A stretch of DNA of 64,000 nt, from the NCBI RefSeq assembly GCF_022227845.1, contig NZ_JAJNQN010000013.1, forward strand, positions 1 through 64,000, given 5' to 3'. A model generated the notes under the pieces. It made no database searches and was not told the DNA's origin. It saw only the letters and a program-made list of their open reading frames with translations. The position numbers were made by a program, and so were the translations under genes. Source of the DNA: Ectothiorhodospira lacustris. Lineage in GTDB: Bacteria > Pseudomonadota > Gammaproteobacteria > Ectothiorhodospirales > Ectothiorhodospiraceae. Below, in pieces: positions 6,967 through 16,627 of the stretch. Position 1 is the stretch's first letter. The number at the start of each line of letters is the position of its first letter.

Positions 6967-9258
6967 CTACCGCAGCGAAAAATCCTCATGCGCCAGGGTT
7001 AGATTCGGATTATAGGCCGGATCATGATCCAGCTCCCGGCCCCAACGCCGCCGCATGTAGGCAATTTCCCGCTCCAGTCGCCGCCGTTTCTCCGGTGTCT
7101 TCTCCTCCCCCCGGGAGGCCGACTCATGATGATAAGCCTCCGCATAAGGCGTCCACAGACTCCGGTAACCCGCCTCGCGCACCTTCAGACACAGATCCAC
7201 ATCATTGAACGCCACCGGCAGATTGCACTCATCAAACCCGCCCACCTCATCGAACACCTCGCGGCGCATCACCAGACAGGCAGCCGTCACCGCCGACAGA
7301 TTCTGGACCAACTGAAGACGGTCACAATACCCCGCCGCATCCCCCGGCAAATGCCGGTGGGCATGTCCGGCAATCACCCCCATCCCCAAAATCACCCCAC
7401 CATGCTGAATGCGGCCACCGGGATAATAAAGCTTGGCACCCACACACCCGATTTCCGGCCGGCAGGCTTGAGACACCATCTCCTCCAGCCAATCGCCGTT
7501 GATAGGCTCAATGTCATTATTGAGCAAGCCGATGACCGTTCCCCGGGCATGACCCACGGCAAAATTATTGATGGCCGAAAAATTGAACGGCCGGTGCCAT
7601 CCTAAAACCCGCACACGGTGATCACGGCGCAGATGGGATAAATACGCCAGCGTCCGCGGACAACGGGAGGCATTGTCCACCACCAACACCTCGAAATTCG
7701 GATAACGGGTCCGCGCCAGCAAGGCATCCACGCACGGCCTGAGGACATCGACCCGATCCCGAGTCGGAATGACAAGACTCACCAGAGGGGCCGGATCCGG
7801 CAACGGCCAACGGACACGATAGCCGCGAACAACACGCCCCGGCTCCACCCGGGCCAAGGGCGACATCAAGGCAACCGCTTCAGACACCACGCGAAGCCCC
7901 ACGTCATGCGACTCGTTCTCACACCGAGAGCCGCCCTGCCCCAGGCGCCGGTGATACAGCACACGGGGCACATGATGAATGCGGGAACCCGGCAAATCCC
8001 TCACAAAGCGCAGCAAGAGATCATGCATCACGCCCCCCCCGCAATGCGCCCTCAAGCCCCCCACCGCCAATAACCGTCGGCGCTCAAACACTGTCAGATG
8101 ACCTACATAATCCCGCGACAAAGCCAGGTCCGGATTCCAGGCCGGCTTGAAGCAAGGCGCAACGCGCTCACCCGAGACATTGAGACAGTCCTCGTCACTA
8201 TAGATGAGCAACACATCGGGATGAGCGGCGATCAACTCCGCCACGCACAGTAAGGCCTCCGCCGTCAGGCAGTCCTCCTGACCGAGCATGGCCACAAATC
8301 GCCCCTGTGCCATCGCCATGGCCCTACCGGGAATGTCATCGACGGGCACACGCTCCGGCTGAGGCATCAGCCGGATGCGAGCTTCCCGATTGGCATACTC
8401 ATCCAACACCCGATACACCGCCAAGGGCGCCGAGGCAGCCACGGCAATGCACAGCTCCCAATCCTGAAAATGCTGAGACAGTACCGAATCCAGACACTCG
8501 ATCAGCAACGGCGGATCCGGATCAATGACCGGCAAAATCACCGAGCAAAACGGACGCGTGGATCCATCCACAGGCTCACCCACCGCTCCCAGAGCGCCGT
8601 CGACTTCCCGAATGCGTCGCCGGATGCCGCGTTCATCCGAAATCGGATGATGGGCCAGCCACACGGCATAATCCGCCTGCGTACAACGACGGCGGAAAGT
8701 CTGATCATATTGATACCAAAGCCACTCTCGGAACGGCACACCCACCTCGCCAGCCTCATCACGCAAACCGGCCAGAACTTCGCCGACGTCTCTTCCGCGC
8801 CACTGGGGATGGGCACCGCAGAGTCGGCGCAAAAGCCGCTTGTGGGCAAACCAGGGCGAGAGCCACGCCAGACGAAACGCCTCGATGGAAAATTGCCCCG
8901 CATGTCTAACGGGGCAAAGTCGTAACCGCTTGGGACGCTTGGGAAAATACACCAGCCGCTTGGCCATGCGGCCGGACTTCACCTGCAGGAGAAAGGAATC
9001 GGCCTCGGAAAACCCGCTCCCATAATCCACCCACAGGCAGGCCGTCGAAACGTGACGCTCGTGAGACAGCGCCAGCTCCAGCATATGCCAACCAGCCCAG
9101 GGCAGGTCATCCCGGAGGATCATATGCGGGTTGTCCCGTAGCGCATTCCAGCTTCCCTGCCCCAGTGGCTCCAGGGAATGGCACACAGCCACACACTTCA
9201 CCGGCTCACGCAGCAACCCCAAGCACCGGCGCAGACGATCAATCCCCTCAAGCTGCAT
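6967..9258 (-). CDS. Two-domain family 2 glycosyltransferase
   Basis: A 763-residue cytoplasmic glycosyltransferase. Residues 1 to about 230 are a poorly recognisable N-terminal region. A first GT-A domain starts near 237 (FCSVILPVIDPDPPLLIECL) with an acidic YSDED motif. A second starts near 497 (PLVSLVIPTRDRVDVL), with VVDNAS, LLNND and a late NDVDLC motif typical of rhamnosyl- or galactosyl-type GT2 enzymes. The tandem arrangement suggests a processive or alternating transferase in polysaccharide synthesis. There are no membrane segments. It ends just after the convergent permease fragment. Confidence 0.9.
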   Translation of the reverse strand: MQLEGIDRLRRCLGLLREPVKCVAVCHSLEPLGQGSWNALRDNPHMILRDDLPWAGWHMLELALSHERHVSTACLWVDYGSGFSEADSFLLQVKSGRMAKRLVYFPKRPKRLRLCPVRHAGQFSIEAFRLAWLSPWFAHKRLLRRLCGAHPQWRGRDVGEVLAGLRDEAGEVGVPFREWLWYQYDQTFRRRCTQADYAVWLAHHPISDERGIRRRIREVDGALGAVGEPVDGSTRPFCSVILPVIDPDPPLLIECLDSVLSQHFQDWELCIAVAASAPLAVYRVLDEYANREARIRLMPQPERVPVDDIPGRAMAMAQGRFVAMLGQEDCLTAEALLCVAELIAAHPDVLLIYSDEDCLNVSGERVAPCFKPAWNPDLALSRDYVGHLTVFERRRLLAVGGLRAHCGGGVMHDLLLRFVRDLPGSRIHHVPRVLYHRRLGQGGSRCENESHDVGLRVVSEAVALMSPLARVEPGRVVRGYRVRWPLPDPAPLVSLVIPTRDRVDVLRPCVDALLARTRYPNFEVLVVDNASRCPRTLAYLSHLRRDHRVRVLGWHRPFNFSAINNFAVGHARGTVIGLLNNDIEPINGDWLEEMVSQACRPEIGCVGAKLYYPGGRIQHGGVILGMGVIAGHAHRHLPGDAAGYCDRLQLVQNLSAVTAACLVMRREVFDEVGGFDECNLPVAFNDVDLCLKVREAGYRSLWTPYAEAYHHESASRGEEKTPEKRRRLEREIAYMRRRWGRELDHDPAYNPNLTLAHEDFSLR

Positions 9259-9308
9259 GGCGGCATTCCGGTAAGGTCGCTTGAGATTCGCGCAGGCGGG
9301 CAGTCAAC

Positions 9309-10745
9309 TTATGAGTTGGGCTTGATGCCGCCACGCCGACCAAGACCAAAGCCCACGCGATACAAATCAGGCATGTCGATACGGCCATCACGGCGCTGTT
9401 CGAACACCCCTATGCGCAACAGGTCATCCTTAACGCCTTCCCAACCCAGCGCCTGATGCTGCGGCGGCAAGCCAGCCCCCAGATCAAGTCCCAGGATATC
9501 GGCCGGAAAGGTACTCAACCAACGCTCCCGGATAACCTCGAAGGCGATGGGCACCGTCAGCCCCTCAAGTGGAGCCAGCACGGTGCGCACCCAAGGGTAA
9601 TCTTCGGCCAACTCGTTGACCCGAATCTCGGATGCCTTGCGCACACCCCGCTTGATGCTCTCGTAATGCAGCGCATGGCGATGCTCGGGGTAACGGTTAC
9701 CCGTCTCTTCCACCGCCTGGCGCACAGCGGCCAGGAAAGAGCGGGGAGAGGTGCGTCCCTGTCCATCCGCCAGATGGCCAACAACCCACGTATAGGGAAT
9801 GCCCCGACGCCGGTCACGGCCCATCCAGGCCCCCGCCAAAGCCTCGAATAACTGGCGCTGAACCGAAGTGTCGCGTTTGGCGGCTTCATGCAAGGCAAAA
9901 TGATCATCTTGCTCGATCGGCGGTCTGCGCTGCACGCTCAAATAAACCTCACGCAACATGGCGCCCTGTTCGCCAGGCCCATTGATCAAATACTGCCATA
10001 GCAGCCCATGCAGGTCATGGCGCGCCCAGGAAAGCTCGGCCTGGGTTGCCAGCAGCTTTGAGGCATCGGGAAAATTGGTCACAGTCCGCTCCAACTGGTC
10101 CTCGCGCAAGAACACCTTGGCCGACAGATGGGGGTAACTCTTCAACCATAAGACGGCCCTGAGCAAGTCGCGCACCACCCGATCCATCTGCACCCAGTCG
10201 CTACTCACCCGATCCAGGGCATCGAACAGAATCAGGCCATAGGTGCCCTGGTTCATCTGGTACCGGCTCGCCACCTGCATCAGCCTGGCGACGGACTCGG
10301 GCTGGTTCAACACCCACTCCACCGTGCCGGCCCAACTGCCCATAGGCGCACTCTGCTCACTCAAGCGGGCGACCCAGCGCACCATGACCGCCCGCCATAT
10401 CTGATAGGGGGCATGATCGGCCGAGAGCAACACAGCCAAGGTATCCGCATCGGGATAGTCATCCAGTGCCGGACGCTCTGAATAGCCGACGTGAATGGCC
10501 GTACGATCCAACTCCGGCACGGCAGAGCCAAGTGCCCTGCGTAAGCTAAGATCACCGAGCGCCATCGTCCAAACGGACTTCCCCACACCTCGGGTTCCCA
10601 CCACCAACTGGCACTCCATACGCAGTGCCTTGAGGTGCGTGGGTGGCACATACAGCTGACTCAAAGGCAAGCAAGTGCCGCTTGGCGATGTATCCACCGG
10701 CAAAGCAGCCAGCATTGCCTCCCGAGTCCGGACAGCATCACTCAT
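9309..10745 (-). CDS. P-loop ATPase of KGGVGR-ATPase operon
   Basis: A 478-residue ATPase. Walker A is GTRGVGKS at 50-57 and a Walker B-like LILFDALDRV lies near 172. The C terminus (ddLLRIGVFEQRRDG, then DLYRVGFGLGRRGG) looks like a winged-helix or similar small domain. I chose the ATG at 10745, with GGAG eight bases before it, over an ATG at 10751. It overlaps the end of the KGGVGR ATPase gene by eight bases, so the two are co-translated. I cannot assign a named family with certainty. The layout, ATPase beside ParA-like ATPase beside HEPN-like gene, is of the kind seen in bacterial conflict systems. Confidence 0.75.
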   Translation of the reverse strand: MSDAVRTREAMLAALPVDTSPSGTCLPLSQLYVPPTHLKALRMECQLVVGTRGVGKSVWTMALGDLSLRRALGSAVPELDRTAIHVGYSERPALDDYPDADTLAVLLSADHAPYQIWRAVMVRWVARLSEQSAPMGSWAGTVEWVLNQPESVARLMQVASRYQMNQGTYGLILFDALDRVSSDWVQMDRVVRDLLRAVLWLKSYPHLSAKVFLREDQLERTVTNFPDASKLLATQAELSWARHDLHGLLWQYLINGPGEQGAMLREVYLSVQRRPPIEQDDHFALHEAAKRDTSVQRQLFEALAGAWMGRDRRRGIPYTWVVGHLADGQGRTSPRSFLAAVRQAVEETGNRYPEHRHALHYESIKRGVRKASEIRVNELAEDYPWVRTVLAPLEGLTVPIAFEVIRERWLSTFPADILGLDLGAGLPPQHQALGWEGVKDDLLRIGVFEQRRDGRIDMPDLYRVGFGLGRRGGIKPNS

Positions 10746-12045
10746 TGGCATGCTCCGGCGACATCACGGCCAGACGCACACCATCCAGAAGGGGCCCAAA
10801 GGTTGACTTGACCAATGCTTCGTCCAGCGTTTCCAGATGCGAATGAAGGGAAGTCAGCGCAGCAAAACCACGGTTCCAGCGAATCGGCCAGGGATGATGG
10901 GGGGCCGCCTCATCACGATCATCAAAGTTCCACAGCCCTTCGCCGGTCCTCCCCGGAGGCACCTCATCATAGAGTTGCTCCGAAAACAGATCCCAGCCAT
11001 GTTCACGCAACGCGGTGAGATAGTCCGGTGCCCCCAGTTCAGGGATCATCGCCCCCACCAGCTGCAGACGTTCCCGAATCTCATGAGCCACGCCGGCGCG
11101 GTGCCAATGGTCAAGCATCAGCCGGTACCCATTCCAGGTCTGCTCCCCATCCAGCGCGAAAAGCAACACCAAGGTTGCGCCCAAGTCCGTGACACAACTG
11201 GAAGCGACCTCGTCAATGCCGGAGCGAGAGTCTATCAAAACCACATCCGGCTGCCAGCGCCGTTCCAGCTCATCCAACAAGCGCCCGAGTCGCTGGGACC
11301 AGGTTTCACGCCGACCGGTTGGCGCTATCTTGGGCATCCACACCCGGCCCAGCTTGGCGATGTACTCGCCGGGATCCGCGCCATGAGCAGGCACCACCAG
11401 GATCTGACCATCATGAGACAGCGTACTGGTCGCGACGAGATCCGCAAATACCGATTGGCCATTGTCCACCAGATCTTCCACCAGCCAATCGGTGATGCCA
11501 TAGGCCGGGCGGCGTGACTCTGGCAGCAAACTGGACGAGAGTCCGGGGGACTCAAGGTCCAGGTCCAGCACCATCACGCGCTTGCCTTCCTGTGCCAGGG
11601 ACCAGGCCGCAACCGCCATGGCGGTCGAGCGCCCCACGCCCCCCTTGATGGAGAAGAAGACCACCCTCGGGGCGCCGGGAGAAAGCGGCGCAATTCGTGC
11701 CCACTGCCCCTCGCTGGCCAGCCGGTCAATCAATTCAATACCATTCACACCGGGAAGCGGCATCGGTTGCGTACCTCGACGCACTGCGGCCATGTCTTCT
11801 TCGTAAAGCACCATCTGCCCAGCCGGGAAGGCATGGCAACCCAGACGCTGAGAAAGCGTTTCGGCAACTTTTTCAAGTACTTCACGTGCCGCGCTCTGCT
11901 GGGAGACTTCGGCCGGCACCACCAATCTCACCCGTCCATTGAGATCCCGATTAACAATAAGTGGCGCAAAAGCCTGAAGTTCCACCGGCATACAGGACCC
12001 TAGCACCTCTTGCAACACGGGCACGATCATGTCGAAAGTGGTCAT
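10738..12045 (-). CDS. KGGVGR-variant ParA/MinD-like ATPase
   Basis: A 435-residue protein. An N-terminal region of about 125 residues of unknown fold precedes a SIMIBI-class ATPase domain with the deviant Walker A KGGVGRS at 134-140, where the usual lysine is arginine. The A' region VLDLDLESPG lies near 159-168 and a Walker B-like VVLIDSRSG near 265. This matches the KGGVGR-motif variant ATPases, which differ from plasmid-partition ParA. The ATG at 12045 overlaps the TGA of the upstream HEPN-like frame (ATGA) and GGGAGG precedes it. There is no parB or centromere-like repeat nearby, so chromosome partitioning is unlikely; a sensor or signalling role with the downstream ATPase is inference. 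Confidence 0.8.
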   Translation of the reverse strand: MTTFDMIVPVLQEVLGSCMPVELQAFAPLIVNRDLNGRVRLVVPAEVSQQSAAREVLEKVAETLSQRLGCHAFPAGQMVLYEEDMAAVRRGTQPMPLPGVNGIELIDRLASEGQWARIAPLSPGAPRVVFFSIKGGVGRSTAMAVAAWSLAQEGKRVMVLDLDLESPGLSSSLLPESRRPAYGITDWLVEDLVDNGQSVFADLVATSTLSHDGQILVVPAHGADPGEYIAKLGRVWMPKIAPTGRRETWSQRLGRLLDELERRWQPDVVLIDSRSGIDEVASSCVTDLGATLVLLFALDGEQTWNGYRLMLDHWHRAGVAHEIRERLQLVGAMIPELGAPDYLTALREHGWDLFSEQLYDEVPPGRTGEGLWNFDDRDEAAPHHPWPIRWNRGFAALTSLHSHLETLDEALVKSTFGPLLDGVRLAVMSPEHANE

Positions 12046-12348
12046 ATCAGACCCTCCCAACGGGCCTTGCGTACCAACTCGTACACCTGCTGTGCGCCCA
12101 CGCGGTGAGGAGCCACACGCTGCATTGAAAACTCGCTTTGCCTAGCATAACGCTGAGATGCGTGCCAATCCCCGAACGGATTGGGGCTTGACAGCCCATA
12201 AAGCCAACATCAAGCGCTTAAGGCCACACTCCACCGCCATACCATAGAGATGATCTGCATTGGCCAGCCGCTGCGCAGCGTACAGCATCTCTGCATCCTG
12301 CCAGTGACGGTCATGGGCATCAAGAAAGTCGCTCTGCATCCCCAACAT
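12042..12348 (-). pseudogene. HEPN-like small gene, disrupted
   Basis: Two pieces in different frames. The N-terminal piece (from ATG 12348 or 12339) reads DFLDAHDRHWQDAEML and then ADHLYGMAVECGLKRLMLAL, a helical pattern like HEPN domains. The C-terminal piece reads NPFGDWHASQRYARQSEFSM and later VGAQQVYELVRKARWEGLI, ending in a TGA that overlaps the ATG of the KGGVGR ATPase. The frame breaks near 12195, where CCAATCC and GGATTGG form a small inverted repeat, and some sequence is probably missing. The intact gene would have been the first gene of the three-gene operon. The family call is tentative; the two-frame structure is read directly. Confidence 0.7.
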
Positions 12349-12443
12349 CCTGATGGTCAAATGGGGCAAGGATACCAGATGGGCCTACTGCTCCCCAGCT
12401 CCAGCATGTGCCCAACCAGCCACTGCCCCGCCATCGCACACCA

Positions 12444-13742
12444 TCATTTGGATGTCCATAGATCGCGTAGGCGTTGCCAAAGCGCATTCATACCCGAGGA
12501 TGGATACGTTGACACCTTGTCGCGGTAGGAATCCAGTCTGTCAGCGATGAACTCTTCCTGGGGCCGGATGCGGTGAGCCAGGGCCATCAACCGCAGAGCA
12601 ACATCCGGCTTGGAATCTTCCAATTGCAATGCCAAATCCCGAAACCAACTGGCGCAGGGCTCCAGCTCGGACAACGGCTGACCTGCCCCGGCCACATCGC
12701 CCAGATACCCCACAACGCCTTCAGCCAATGTCAGCTGCGCCTTGGATATCTCCATGAGCGGGCCACGCCTCTCCCCGTAATCGCTTTCCAGCGGCTCAAA
12801 CAAGCACTCACGCTGCGAAAACCACGCCTGTCTCACCCACTCATTGCTCTCATCAAAACCAGCCTGAATCCGCAGGGCCTGAGAGGCCGTCAACTGCATT
12901 CCAACACCCTTATAGTCCCGGACCAAGTCATTCCGCAGCACCTCCACTGTCCCCCGCTCATGTACCGCATCAAGCGGCAAGTCGGCGATACGAACATTCA
13001 ATCCCCTCAACATCACTTGGCCCGCGGGTATCAGGGATTCATTATGCCGCTCGGATATCGACATGGATTGAATCGCCTCCTGCGGGCATTGCACCAACGA
13101 CAGGAAATCCTCCTGAATGGTACGTCCCTGCAGAAAGGCCGGAGTAAAGAGTCGCACGCACAGGGCATCATGTCCAAACACCTTACCCCATAGGGCCAGC
13201 AGCTTCTTATAGTTGTAATAATGATTACGGGAGTGGCAAGCACGTTCAGCAGTCCTTTCCAACAACTGCGTGCCCCCGTTCTTCAACTGAGTAGAGTAAA
13301 AGGAGGCTAGCATATCTACTTGACGGCGCAGGTAAACCACCACCTCAAAACTCTCGGCAAAGGGCTCCAACAACTGCCTCAACCACGTGAGATGGCTGGT
13401 ATCAACCAACCGGGAATGGAAATGCTCACTGGAAAGGATAACGGTATGTACCGACGGAGGTAGACTCTCTAAAGTGTTCCGTAATGAATCGACTTCACAT
13501 TGCCGGAATGCTTCCCGTGAAGCCGCATCTTCACATCCAAGTTGCCGAAGGTAATCATCCGCAGCCTTATTGTCCAGCGCCGCTGAAGCGATGCCACGGG
13601 CCTCCTGACGCCCAGGCGAATGATAGTAGGCCAAGCCATACGAACGGAGTAAATCTCGATGACGATAGAGCGCCCCCTGCAGGGCGGTGGATCCGGTCTT
13701 TTCGGTACCGATGTGCAGGATCAAACGATATTTTCGCGTCAT
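12444..13742 (-). CDS. Sulfotransferase-like protein
   Basis: A 432-residue protein starting MTRKYRLILHIGTEKTGSTALQ. The loop T13-E-K-T-G-S-T19 corresponds to the 5'-phosphosulfate-binding loop of PAPS-dependent sulfotransferases, and a later VILSSEHFHSRL fits the 3'-phosphate-binding region. No membrane helix is seen, so it would act in the cytoplasm. In this locus it would sulfate a sugar of the surface polysaccharide, although some proteins with this fold do other jobs. The C-terminal 150 residues are helical and unassigned. It ends 95 bases before the HEPN-like gene. Confidence 0.75.
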   Translation of the reverse strand: MTRKYRLILHIGTEKTGSTALQGALYRHRDLLRSYGLAYYHSPGRQEARGIASAALDNKAADDYLRQLGCEDAASREAFRQCEVDSLRNTLESLPPSVHTVILSSEHFHSRLVDTSHLTWLRQLLEPFAESFEVVVYLRRQVDMLASFYSTQLKNGGTQLLERTAERACHSRNHYYNYKKLLALWGKVFGHDALCVRLFTPAFLQGRTIQEDFLSLVQCPQEAIQSMSISERHNESLIPAGQVMLRGLNVRIADLPLDAVHERGTVEVLRNDLVRDYKGVGMQLTASQALRIQAGFDESNEWVRQAWFSQRECLFEPLESDYGERRGPLMEISKAQLTLAEGVVGYLGDVAGAGQPLSELEPCASWFRDLALQLEDSKPDVALRLMALAHRIRPQEEFIADRLDSYRDKVSTYPSSGMNALWQRLRDLWTSK

Positions 13743-13846
13743 TCTGTGCCGATAGACTACAAGGTGCTAATCTTGCCGAAGGCAATGATAGAGAATTTCC
13801 CGGACGGAGTGGTTTGACTCATGCACATCCTAAACGATCATGCCAC

Positions 13847-14965
13847 TTACCCCATTTCCATGGTAACAACACAGAACCGCCACCGGTGGATTAACATAAA
13901 TCTTCGCCATAAACAACGTACGGCCTTAATCGCCTTGTGCAAATCAAAGTTATTTAGAGACACATCTTTCAACTGCGTTTTAGAAAGCGAAACATAGGTA
14001 TAGTAAATCAGTTTTTCAAGATCAAACATAAGCCCCTTACCCAAATCTCTGTAAGGTGACTTAAAGAGCATGCTTTGCCGAGCTTGTACTACGTTTTCGA
14101 CAGGCTCTCCATGAATACCGGGATACAGAGGCCATTCTGCACTCTGAGCCAAGTTATCCTCGACCCACTCGACTGCAGAAGCCGATTGATTCCTAATACT
14201 CAGCCCATCACGCTCCAGAACCCGCTTCACCACATCATAAATCATTTGAGGCTTTGGATGATTCAAGGTCCTCATCCATGGACCATCTTTATCACGTTCC
14301 ATGACCACTTCGGAAAGATCTATGCCTGCCCTGTCAAAATTTTCCAAAAATGCCTTACGCTCATTTTTTGCCTTTTGACAAAACCCCACAATTTCATAAA
14401 CATCAGGATGAAAGCAATTAAGGGCCTGACCTTGAGTAAGGCCAGCAAAGTAAGAGGCTGTTATCAATACAGAATGATAGTCCCCCACAGGGCCTGCAAA
14501 AAGCTCTCCCTTATAGCGCATATATGAGATATCTGGATGAAAAAAACCAGAAGCGATCACAGGAAAGTAAAGAACCTTATCACAATATTCAGGTTTGGAT
14601 GCAAGAAAATCCGCCACCTGAGTTTTTTGTGTGTAGATAAAATCGGCGGCATCCATCGCCTCCTTATAAAACTCCCACCCATCATCCTGAAAAGCCTTCA
14701 TCTTGGAAGCCCCCATAAAATGGTGCGTAGACTGCCCCATTGTAAGGATTTCCAGAAAACCTGAGATCATTTTCCCCTGACAACCACTGAGAACCAGGAA
14801 TCGCGGTCCACTATTGCGAGCATCTTTTATCATTTCCTCATATGCCAAGGGCCGGCGTTCCAGCCTTATGTTATCAGTTGGAATGGCAGCGTCACGGCTG
14901 CGTTTCTTTTTCCTACCGACAAGTCGACACAGCCATGACCAACGCAACTTTTTCGGCAACTTCAC
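13847..14965 (-). CDS. WcbI-like polysaccharide modification protein
   Basis: A 372-residue protein. After a basic N terminus (KLPKKLRWSW, RKKKRSRD) the segment FLVLSGCQGKMISGFLEIL at about 55-73 matches the GNCQG opening of WcbI-type proteins, which are putative acetyltransferases of capsule loci. Later parts (YFPVIASGFFHPD; HPDVYEIVGFCQ) fit the same fold. The residue before CQG is G rather than N, a small departure. The gene is A+T-rich compared with the GDP-mannose genes to its right. Acetyl transfer to the polysaccharide is inferred from the family. Confidence 0.65.
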   Translation of the reverse strand: MKLPKKLRWSWLCRLVGRKKKRSRDAAIPTDNIRLERRPLAYEEMIKDARNSGPRFLVLSGCQGKMISGFLEILTMGQSTHHFMGASKMKAFQDDGWEFYKEAMDAADFIYTQKTQVADFLASKPEYCDKVLYFPVIASGFFHPDISYMRYKGELFAGPVGDYHSVLITASYFAGLTQGQALNCFHPDVYEIVGFCQKAKNERKAFLENFDRAGIDLSEVVMERDKDGPWMRTLNHPKPQMIYDVVKRVLERDGLSIRNQSASAVEWVEDNLAQSAEWPLYPGIHGEPVENVVQARQSMLFKSPYRDLGKGLMFDLEKLIYYTYVSLSKTQLKDVSLNNFDLHKAIKAVRCLWRRFMLIHRWRFCVVTMEMG

Positions 14966-15175
14966 GCAGTTTCATCCATCGCGTCAAGACCCAGGAAGTC
15001 AACATCATACAAGACAATCGCTTTCACTCTGTGAGTCCACATAATATTAAACCGGCAATTAAATTAATTAAAAAAATAGCTTGAGTTTTCAAATAAAAGA
15101 CTTTTGATTGCCGGATTAATAGCTCATCCCTGTCATCCCCTCGCTTCCGGCTCTCCCAGCGTTCTTCCCAGTCGA

Positions 15176-16627
15176 TCAGCTTGATGGCCACTCCCTATGC
15201 AAAGCACCCAGCCCCGAAAGACACCGCCCCACCAACGCCACCGCACCCGCCTCGCTGTCCGATTCCGCATAACACCGCAATTCCGGCGCATTGCCGGAAG
15301 GGCGCAGATGCACGATATCCCCATTCTCCAGGGTGGCACGCAGCCCATCCGTTTCATTCAGTGCCGTGATGGCCTGCCCCAGCCCCAGAGCCTGCTGCAT
15401 GGCGGCCAGGTCCTTGTGCCACGCCGCCAGCAAACCCCCACTCCGGTCAGAGGGAAAATCCTTGAGACGGTCACTGGCAGTATGGCGAGACGGCAAATCC
15501 GATACCAGCGAGGACAGTGGCTTGCCACGGCGAGCCGCCGCCACCAGCAGCGTCAGCGCCGGCAGCAGCGCATCCCGTGTGGGCAGCGCCGCCAACCGGC
15601 GACCACCCTGCTCAATGACACTGCCCAACAAAAATCCGCCATTGGCTTCGAAACCCGCCACCCGATCATACTGCCCCGCCAGTTCCTCCATACCTGCCAG
15701 CACATAGGGCGAACCGATTCGGGTCCGCAGCACCTGCTCGAAGGCACCGCAGGCCTCAATCGCGGTATTACAGCTCACCGGCACCACCAAGGCCTGAATA
15801 CCCAGCTCCCGGGCACACAGCAGACCCACGATATCGCCGCGCAACCAGCGGCCCTGCTCGTCAGCCAGCAGCGGACGGTCGCCATCACCGTCCGTCGTCA
15901 ACAAGGCATCCAGCCGGTGCTCGGCAACCCAATCACGCCCCCGGATACGATCCTCCTGGCTCACCGCCTCGGTGTCCACCGGGACGAACAGCTCGCTGCG
16001 ACCCAGCACAACCACCTCCGCGCCGAGGGCTTCAAGCACATCACGGTTGAGATCACGCCCGGCGGCGGAGTGCTGATACAGCCCCACACGTTTGCCCGCC
16101 AGCGGCTGGTCAGCAAACCATTGCGAATAGCGAGCCATATACCCCTGCACGGCCCGAGCACTTTCCGGCTCACGGGCAACGGCCCCCAATACCGGCAAAC
16201 GAGCGGTCATCGTCAAAATCGCCTGCTCATCCGCCTTGGTGATCTCACCTTCCGGCCGATAGAACTTGATGCCGTTACGATCGAAGGGAATATGACTGCC
16301 GGTGATCATGATGGCCGGCATGCCATCCGCCATGGCCTGCAGGGCCAGGGCCGGAGTCGGCAGAATGCCGTAGTCCAGCACCCGGACCCCCAAAGCCCGG
16401 GCGGCCGCCGTACAGGCAGCCGCCATGGCAGGGCTACTGGGACGCCGATCCATGCCAAGGGCTACGCACCCCACCTCACCTTGCTCGCGCATCACCTGGA
16501 GAAAAGCCACGGAAAAGGCGGCGCAAACTTCATCGCTGAACTGTTCCACCAGACCGCGGGCACCACTGGTGCCGAATGTCACGCCACTGTCTTTGATCAC
16601 CGCTGAAGTCGTGTCATTCATTCGCAT
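15176..16627 (-). CDS. manB: Phosphomannomutase
   Basis: A 483-residue alpha-D-phosphohexomutase converting mannose-6-phosphate to mannose-1-phosphate for GDP-mannose synthesis. The N-terminal TFGTSGARG substrate loop, the phosphoserine loop ITGSHIPFDRNGIKF near residues 107-121 (active serine in TGSH), the metal loop DGDGDRP near 246 and a C-terminal phosphate loop RPSGNAPELR are all present. The start is either ATG 16627 or ATG 16621; the second overlaps the stop of gmm as ATGA. It is the last gene of the gmd-fcl-gmm-manB operon. Phosphoglucomutase activity in addition is possible. Confidence 0.88.
   Translation of the reverse strand: MRMNDTTSAVIKDSGVTFGTSGARGLVEQFSDEVCAAFSVAFLQVMREQGEVGCVALGMDRRPSSPAMAAACTAAARALGVRVLDYGILPTPALALQAMADGMPAIMITGSHIPFDRNGIKFYRPEGEITKADEQAILTMTARLPVLGAVAREPESARAVQGYMARYSQWFADQPLAGKRVGLYQHSAAGRDLNRDVLEALGAEVVVLGRSELFVPVDTEAVSQEDRIRGRDWVAEHRLDALLTTDGDGDRPLLADEQGRWLRGDIVGLLCARELGIQALVVPVSCNTAIEACGAFEQVLRTRIGSPYVLAGMEELAGQYDRVAGFEANGGFLLGSVIEQGGRRLAALPTRDALLPALTLLVAAARRGKPLSSLVSDLPSRHTASDRLKDFPSDRSGGLLAAWHKDLAAMQQALGLGQAITALNETDGLRATLENGDIVHLRPSGNAPELRCYAESDSEAGAVALVGRCLSGLGALHREWPSS

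Noticed and set aside
10738-12045. Plasmid or chromosome partition locus (ParA)
   Set aside because: The P-loop is KGGVGR, not KGGVGK, and there is no parB or parS-like repeat cluster.
15197-16606. A 469-codon frame opposite manB
   Set aside because: Antisense shadow: rich in Q, H, R, P and lacking any fold-like pattern, while the sense frame has all phosphomannomutase motifs.
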